From Photobacterium salinisoli (GTDB lineage: Bacteria > Pseudomonadota > Gammaproteobacteria > Enterobacterales > Vibrionaceae), in NCBI RefSeq assembly GCF_003614885.1, contig NZ_QZMS01000007.1, forward strand, positions 2,254,055 to 2,318,054: a DNA stretch of 64,000 bases, written 5' to 3'. Position numbers and translations under genes: made by a program. Every line of letters begins with the position of its first letter. The stretch's first letter is position 1. Shown one piece after another: positions 59,686-64,000 of the stretch. The notes below the pieces were generated by a model that was not told the DNA's origin, did no database searches, and saw only the letters and a list, made by a program, of their open reading frames with translations.

Positions 59686-60378
59686 ATGACAGTAATCCAA
59701 TTCGATCAGGTACGCTTTCGCTGGCCGGATCAGACTGACGATATCATCAAGATCGCCTCTTTCTCATTGTCTCAGGGCGAAAAAGTCTTTCTTCAGGGAC
59801 CAAGCGGCAGCGGAAAATCAACCTTACTCAGCTTAATGGCAGGCATTCACCAACCCTTACAAGGTGATATCCGGCTTCTGGATGAATCATTCAGTGCTCT
59901 GTCTGCATCAAAACGGGATCGTCGCCGGGCTGACCATATTGGTTATATTTTTCAGCAGTTCAATCTGTTGCCTTATCTTTCCGTGATAGACAATGTGTTG
60001 TTACCCTGCCGCTTTTCAGCGCTCCGAAAAAAGAAAACTAACAATCCAGAACAAGAGGCGAAGCGACTCCTGAAGTCATTACAATTACCTGAGTCCTGTC
60101 TGTCGCGTCAGGTCACTCAGCTCAGCATCGGACAACAGCAACGTGTGGCTGCTGCTCGCGCTCTGATAGGACGCCCGGCATTACTCATAGCCGATGAGCC
60201 AACCTCAGCGCTGGATCACGACAATCGTAATCACTTTATCCAACTATTGATGGACGAATGTGAACAAGCCGGAGCCAGTCTGCTTTTTGTAAGTCACGAT
60301 CCAACCCTGACCAACGGGTTCGATCGCATCTTAAACCTCAAAGATCTTAACCATCACGAATCGGAGAGGCGGACATGA
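59686..60378 (+). CDS. MacB/LolD-type ABC ATPase of the zinc locus
   Basis: 230 residues. Walker A GPSGSGKST (38-46), Q-loop FQQFNLLPYL (89-98), signature LSIGQQQR (146-153, Ile where most have Gly), Walker B ADEPTSALD (169-177), H-loop SHD. The GTP-like length and the NLLPYLSVIDNVLLP segment place it with MacB/LolD/FtsE ATPases. It is paired with the overlapping FtsX-type permease. In V. cholerae the homologous gene belongs to the zrg zinc-uptake cluster. Confidence 0.88.
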   Translation: MTVIQFDQVRFRWPDQTDDIIKIASFSLSQGEKVFLQGPSGSGKSTLLSLMAGIHQPLQGDIRLLDESFSALSASKRDRRRADHIGYIFQQFNLLPYLSVIDNVLLPCRFSALRKKKTNNPEQEAKRLLKSLQLPESCLSRQVTQLSIGQQQRVAAARALIGRPALLIADEPTSALDHDNRNHFIQLLMDECEQAGASLLFVSHDPTLTNGFDRILNLKDLNHHESERRT

Positions 60379-61634
60379 AAGCATTGATGCTACTTGCCTG
60401 GCAGAGTTTGCGAAACCGAAAGACAACAGCTGTTCTGACCGTATTGACTATCGCCATTTCAACAACATTACTACTGGGGGTTGAAAAAATCCGGACACAG
60501 GCCAAAGCCAGCTTTGCTCATACCATCTCAGGAACCGACCTCATCGTCGGTGCACGCTCAGGCCAGGTTAACCTGCTGCTCTACTCTGTCTTTCGTATCG
60601 GCAATGCCACTAATAACATCGACTGGCAGAGTTTCCAGACATTAAAAGCACACAAAGCGGTTCAATGGGCCATTCCGATCTCACTTGGCGATTCACACCG
60701 CGGGTTTCGGGTTATTGGCACTAATGAAGATTACTTCAGGTATTACCAATTCGGTCAGAAGCAGCACCTGGCCTTTCGGCAAGGCAACAGCTTTCAATCC
60801 CTGTTCGACACTGTGATTGGGGCAGAAGTCGCTCGAAAGCTCGGGTATCAAATTGGCGATAAAATCATTATTGCCCATGGTATCAGTGATAAAAAATTCA
60901 CACGTCACGACAACTTGCCCTTTACCGTCACAGGTATTCTGGCCCCCACAGGTACACCGGTTGATCGCAGCGTTCATGTTTCTCTGGCTGCCATAGAAGC
61001 CATTCATATCGGTTGGGAATCGGGAGCAAACTTAGGGCACACTCCGGATGGAGCGGTCCTGAGTCAGCAAGCTTTTCAACCCAAACAGATCACAGCTGCT
61101 CTTTTGGGATTGAACTCTAAAATTCAGACATTTGCTCTGCAGCGCTACATCAATACCTTTCCTGCTGAACCATTAAGCGCCATCATACCAGGCATTGCCC
61201 TTCATGAACTGTGGGGAATGATGTCTATTGCAGAACAGGCACTCATGGTCGTTTCGGTGTTTGTGGTCATTGCCGGATTACTGGGAATGCTATCTAGCTT
61301 ACTGACCAGTCTGAATGAAAGACGCAGAGAAATGGCTATACTGCGCGCAACCGGCGCGCGCCCTGGCTGGATAGCCGGGCTTCTCTTTGTAGAAACCACA
61401 GCCCTCACTCTGACAGGCATTCTGGCAGGGATGGTGACACTTTATGGTGGGTTAGTGCTGAGTCACAATTGGCTGCTGGATACATTCGGACTCTACCTGC
61501 CGGTCCAGACGCCCAGTTCCTATGAATGGCTGTTGATGGCGATGATTTTAAGCGCAGGTATGCTAACCAGCCTGATCCCTGCACTACGTGCTTACAGACT
61601 GTCACTCGCCGACGGCATGACCATTCGAATTTAA
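60375..61634 (+). CDS. MacB/FtsX-type permease of the zinc locus
   Basis: 419 residues. One N-terminal helix (about 18-36) is followed by a large periplasmic MacB-like domain (about 37-285) and three C-terminal helices (about 290-310, 340-365, 380-405). The cytoplasmic coupling segment LNERRREMAILRATGARPGW is typical. MacB-fold permeases use ATP to move a periplasmic domain instead of passing substrate through the inner membrane. How this helps zinc uptake is unresolved. It overlaps the ATPase gene by 4 bases. Confidence 0.88.
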   Translation: MKALMLLAWQSLRNRKTTAVLTVLTIAISTTLLLGVEKIRTQAKASFAHTISGTDLIVGARSGQVNLLLYSVFRIGNATNNIDWQSFQTLKAHKAVQWAIPISLGDSHRGFRVIGTNEDYFRYYQFGQKQHLAFRQGNSFQSLFDTVIGAEVARKLGYQIGDKIIIAHGISDKKFTRHDNLPFTVTGILAPTGTPVDRSVHVSLAAIEAIHIGWESGANLGHTPDGAVLSQQAFQPKQITAALLGLNSKIQTFALQRYINTFPAEPLSAIIPGIALHELWGMMSIAEQALMVVSVFVVIAGLLGMLSSLLTSLNERRREMAILRATGARPGWIAGLLFVETTALTLTGILAGMVTLYGGLVLSHNWLLDTFGLYLPVQTPSSYEWLLMAMILSAGMLTSLIPALRAYRLSLADGMTIRI

Positions 61635-61643
61635 GGAGAAAAC

Positions 61644-62132
61644 ATGAAGTTTGTTCTCATTCTACTGTGTTGCTGGATGCCCTTCGTGACCAACGCACAG
61701 GAAACACTCACTCTGGACTGGATTGATCTTATCCCGGAAAAAGAACGCCAGCTATTTGATCAACAAGGCATGCCTTTGGTCGATCATGAAAACGATCAGG
61801 CGGCTTTACAAAAGCGTGTAGGGTCTGTTCGTCCGGAACTGAATGGCAGTAACGTCAGAATACCCGGCTTTGTCATCCCTTTAGAAGGGGACGAAAATAC
61901 GATCACCGAGTTTTTGCTGGTTCCTTACTTTGGCGCATGTATTCATGTACCACCACCACCACCCAATCAGATTGTTTACGTAAAATTTCCTAAAGGCGCA
62001 CCAGTTCAGCAACTCTGGGATGTTGTATATGTTGTAGGAAAGTTAAATGTACAAACTACCGAGCACGAGTTAGCCGAAACGGGTTACCTGCTCCACGGTA
62101 CGCTCATTGAAGAGTACGACGATGCCGGTTAA
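61644..62132 (+). CDS. DUF3299 periplasmic protein of the zinc locus
   Basis: 162 residues with a short signal peptide ending at TNA-Q near 19. The DUF3299 signature is LDWIDLIPEKE, RIPGFVIPLEGDE, and FLLVPYFGACIHVPPPPPNQ (Cys and His at 99-101). It ends with YLLHGTLIEEYDD. The family always accompanies this transporter type, and its role is unknown. It is 9 bases after the permease and is the last gene of the operon. The strong hairpin at 62147-62187 follows. Confidence 0.87.
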   Translation: MKFVLILLCCWMPFVTNAQETLTLDWIDLIPEKERQLFDQQGMPLVDHENDQAALQKRVGSVRPELNGSNVRIPGFVIPLEGDENTITEFLLVPYFGACIHVPPPPPNQIVYVKFPKGAPVQQLWDVVYVVGKLNVQTTEHELAETGYLLHGTLIEEYDDAG

Positions 62133-62146
62133 ATAGCCCTACCGTC

Positions 62147-62187
62147 TTTTGGCTTACCTTAAACATGCGCTGCAAGGTAAGCCAAAA
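62147..62187. other. Strong hairpin between the zinc operon and the TIGR03899-type gene
   Basis: 14-bp perfect stem TTTTGGCTTACCTT / AAGGTAAGCCAAAA, 13-base loop. The T-tract lies on the 5' arm for both strands and no T-run follows the 3' arm, so it is not a textbook terminator. It overlaps the stop codon and last codons of the leftward microprotein at 62159-62248. Confidence 0.8.
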
Positions 62188-62248
62188 TTACAACATACCC
62201 AAGTAGTAACAACACTTCTGTTAATCGCTTACTGAATTTTTTCGTCAT
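62159..62248 (-). CDS. Candidate 29-residue membrane microprotein
   Basis: An ATG at 62248 reads 29 codons to a TAA at 62159-62161. Upstream is a near-ideal Shine-Dalgarno sequence AAGGAGGGG, 6 bases from the ATG. The peptide is MTKKFSKRLTEVLLLLGYVV followed by ILAYLAAHV: a basic N-terminus and one 17-residue hydrophobic helix, typical of bacterial membrane microproteins. It is antisense to nothing and convergent with the DUF3299 gene. Its last codons lie in a 14-bp hairpin. I know no family for it. The ribosome site and membrane-like composition make it credible. Confidence 0.6.
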   Translation of the reverse strand: MTKKFSKRLTEVLLLLGYVVILAYLAAHV

Positions 62249-62390
62249 CAGCCCCTCCTTGATAGCACAGCTTCATCACACCGGGCGGCCAATGAATTTA
62301 ACCATTTATTAACATAAAAGTCACGCCTCTTGCCAAAGATTACGATCAAATGTAAAACCAATAGGTATAACTGTTTAGAGTGAAACGTAT

Positions 62391-63281
62391 ATGCAAACCG
62401 AAAGTCAGGCTAGAAATGAACTGAGTCATACCGAACCGGTCACTGATAAAAAAAGCCATTCAAAGCATTCAATAAAAAGTAGCCGCTTTCGGGTCCAGTC
62501 CATTGCCCGCCATAATGATGTAAATGCTCAGATAGACGAAGATCACGATAAAACGTTACAAGAACGCAGTGAAAACCGTCAGCAAAATATAGAAAAGCGG
62601 CAACAGCAAAATTTAGAGCGTATCTTCAAACTTTGTTACGACAACTGCTCAGATGAAACAGCAGGAGAGCCTGATCCTGATTGGATCCATCGTTTCATTA
62701 GCATAGCTCAGGATATCTACAGTCCCTCAATGCAGAAACTATGGAGCCGTATCCTTCGTCAAGAGATCATAAATCCTGGCTCTATTTCACTAAAAGCGAT
62801 GATAACCTTCCAGCAGATGACGCAGCGTGACGCTCAGTTATTTCGACGAGCCTGCTTGTTAGCCTGCCATTTCGGTCAAGATAACAGCAAAAAGCTGCTA
62901 ACAGGTCTCAAATATCGATCAGGCTTGCTTCTTAAGCAATCATCCATCGACAGGCTCAACCTGGGACATTACCACTTACCGTACTCACATTTGCTGGAGC
63001 TAATGGGGATGGGGCTGATATTGAATACTGAATTAGAGTCCGGAAAACTCCAGAATAGTGCACCACTGCCTTTTCATTATCAGGGGAATGATTATCAAAT
63101 CCAGCCGGCTAAAAATGGCTTAAGCTTGCTATATTACCGCTTTTCTCCTGTCGGCCAGGAAATTGCTCAGCTACTTGGAAATCACAGTAATGAAGAATAC
63201 AAAGTGCACTTAACTGAGCTCCTTAATAAGCATTTTATCGTTACAAGTGATGCGTCTGTCAACCTGAGTCTCGGCACATAG
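62391..63281 (+). CDS. TIGR03899-family protein (DUF2806-like)
   Basis: 296 residues, cytoplasmic. A charged, His/Lys/Gln-rich N-terminus (1-85) contains a likely coiled coil with ERSENRQQNIEKRQQQNLER. The core follows with WIHRFISIAQDIYSPSMQKL, WSRILRQEIINPGSISLKAM and TFQQMTQRDAQLFRRACLLA, the DUF2806 pattern. I recall the family as conserved in Vibrionaceae with no assigned role. It is a single gene between the zinc locus and the rRNA operon end, and a terminator hairpin follows. Confidence 0.75.
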   Translation: MQTESQARNELSHTEPVTDKKSHSKHSIKSSRFRVQSIARHNDVNAQIDEDHDKTLQERSENRQQNIEKRQQQNLERIFKLCYDNCSDETAGEPDPDWIHRFISIAQDIYSPSMQKLWSRILRQEIINPGSISLKAMITFQQMTQRDAQLFRRACLLACHFGQDNSKKLLTGLKYRSGLLLKQSSIDRLNLGHYHLPYSHLLELMGMGLILNTELESGKLQNSAPLPFHYQGNDYQIQPAKNGLSLLYYRFSPVGQEIAQLLGNHSNEEYKVHLTELLNKHFIVTSDASVNLSLGT

Positions 63282-63310
63282 CCTAGCTTCATTACAGTTA
63301 AAATAAATAC

Positions 63311-63352
63311 CAGATAGCAAACACCCAGCCATTACTGACTGGGTGTTTTTTT
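63311..63352. terminator. Terminator after the TIGR03899-type gene, first copy of a duplicated element
   Basis: AACACCCAG / CTGGGTGTT (63320-63328 with 63339-63347), followed by TTTTTT on the plus strand, and A/T-rich on both sides. It is nearly identical to 63518-63557. It terminates the rightward gene and may back up rRNA operon termination on the minus strand. Confidence 0.8.
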
Positions 63353-63517
63353 AAGAATAAACAGATGGCGCCAAGATTCGATGGGCCGGCATTCCGGCCC
63401 GCGACCAAAATGCAGCGCACTTTTGGGGCGCACAGGCGCGGAAAGGCCCAGTTTTTTATTGGGGCGACCAGCCTGAGGGATTCATCTGTGACCAACAACG
63501 GAAGACACTACAATCGC
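63353..63517. other. Structured spacer between duplicated terminators
   Basis: No gene visible. It contains GGGCCGG-CATT-CCGGCCC (63383-63400) and CCAAAA-N10-TTTTGG, both clean hairpins. It would be part of the rRNA operon trailer if the first terminator is read through on the minus strand. Confidence 0.45.
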
Positions 63518-63557
63518 CAGACAGCAAAAAACCCAGCCATTGCTGACTGGGTTTCTC
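63518..63557 (-). terminator. rRNA operon terminator, second copy of a duplicated element
   Basis: On the minus strand AAACCCAG-TCAGCAATGG-CTGGGTTT is followed by TTTTGCTG. It lies 8 bases beyond the 3' end of tRNA-Asp. The core CAGCCATT-CTGACTGGGT-type sequence repeats at 63311-63352. Confidence 0.85.
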
Positions 63558-63564
63558 TGATAAG

Positions 63565-63641
63565 TGGCGGAGCGGACGGGACTCGAACCCGCGACCCCCG
63601 GCGTGACAGGCCGGTATTCTAACCAACTGAACTACCGCTCC
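63565..63641 (-). tRNA. tRNA-Asp (GTC)
   Basis: 77 bases including an encoded CCA. The acceptor stem GGAGCGG / CCGCTCC, the D-loop AGTTCAGTTGGTTAGA, the anticodon loop CCTGTCACG with GTC, and the T-loop GGGTTCGAGTCCC are all visible on the minus strand. It is the distal tRNA of the rRNA operon, 41 bases after 5S. Confidence 0.97.
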
Positions 63642-63682
63642 ACACGGTCGAAACCAGACTGAGTCTGCTTTCTGAATAGGGA

Positions 63683-63800
63683 GCCTGGCGATGTCCTACT
63701 CTCACATGGGGAGACCCCACACTACCATCGGCGCTGCTGCGTTTCACGTCTGAGTTCGGCATGGGATCAGGTGGGTCCACAGCGCTATGGTCGCCAGGCA
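63683..63800 (-). rRNA. rrf: 5S ribosomal RNA
   Basis: About 118 bases. On the minus strand it begins TGCCTGGCGACC, contains CCCATGCCGAACTCAGACGT and ends GTAGGACATCGCCAGGC. The ends pair as helix I. It is very similar to E. coli 5S. The exact 3' end is uncertain by a few bases. Confidence 0.96.
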
Positions 63801-63911
63801 AATTCTTATCTACCGCCCTGGGGCGATACATCACAATCTGAAAAAGTTAACTAGTGTTCTCAGCACATCATTCAAGTGCTCATGGAGTCCGTAAAACCCC
63901 TTGGGTGTTGT

Positions 63912-64000
63912 ATGGTTAAGCCTCACGGGCAATTAGTACAGGTTAGCTGAGCGCCTCACAACGCTTACACACCCTGCCTATCAACGTTCTAGTCTCGAAC
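63912..64000 (-). rRNA. rrl: 23S ribosomal RNA, 3' end only
   Basis: The minus strand reads GAACGTTGATAGGCAGGGTG and onward to GCCCGTGAGGCTTAACCAT, the conserved 3' end of 23S rRNA. Only about 89 bases are inside the window. About 110 bases of spacer separate it from 5S. Confidence 0.95.

Noticed and set aside
63365..63622. 85-codon plus-strand frame between the two terminators and over tRNA-Asp
   Set aside because: It runs through the terminator and the antisense strand of tRNA-Asp, so it is chance.

Overview
The window is a gamma-proteobacterial chromosome segment, almost certainly Vibrionaceae. A Photobacterium-like, fairly GC-rich member is my guess, but the genus is not proven. Support comes from leuO lying between ilvIH and the leu operon, an MJ1255/VC2487-type glycosyltransferase, a zinc locus like the Vibrio cholerae zrg genes, a TIGR03899-type protein, and core proteins close to their E. 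coli counterparts. There are no phage genes, insertion sequences or CRISPR arrays. This is mainly core chromosome with a few accessory insertions.

Layout. (1) 1-9000: the 3' part of pykF, then a leftward block with ilvIH (valine/isoleucine/leucine precursor synthesis), a long-chain acyl-CoA ligase, the LysR regulator leuO, and an overlapping glycosyltransferase/PAP2 phosphatase pair. (2) 9200-14250: the leucine operon leuABCD, preceded by a leader peptide with a Leu-codon run and an attenuator. (3) 14300-18800: a DUF547 exported protein, then a TPP riboswitch and the thiamine importer thiBPQ. (4) 18800-26130: a PIN-PhoH ATPase, rapA, rluA, a D-2-hydroxyacid dehydrogenase and djlA. (5) 26400-33200: the conserved lptD-surA-pdxA-rsmA-apaG-apaH run (LPS export, porin folding, PLP synthesis, rRNA methylation, Ap4A turnover).

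(6) 33200-36700: a divergent lysR/lysE pair inserted between apaH and a yjjP-yjjB-folA operon. (7) 36800-42300: obgE, rplU-rpmA, ispB, an unknown 63-residue protein, mdh and argR. (8) 42500-46800: a TAXI-TRAP transporter with an Usp partner. (9) 46800-58600: ubiX-mpl, fbp, ppa, ytfP-tamB-tamA, msrA, ytfK and ytfJ. (10) 58600-62130: a five-gene zinc locus made of an unknown membrane protein, a His-rich zinc-binding protein, a MacB-type ATPase and permease, and a DUF3299 protein. It sits behind a 12-bp-arm palindrome resembling a Zur operator. (11) 62130-64000: a 29-codon candidate membrane microprotein on a strong hairpin, a TIGR03899/DUF2806-type protein, and the leftward end of an rRNA operon (23S 3' end, 5S, tRNA-Asp and duplicated terminators).

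The most rewarding places for a second look are the zinc locus and its palindrome, the two unlisted microproteins (860-991 and 62159-62248), the duplicated terminator after tRNA-Asp, the altered LptD cysteine pattern, and the PDZ-like tail of the TRAP permease. Starts were adjusted from the longest open frame where family alignment from memory and a Shine-Dalgarno sequence agreed.
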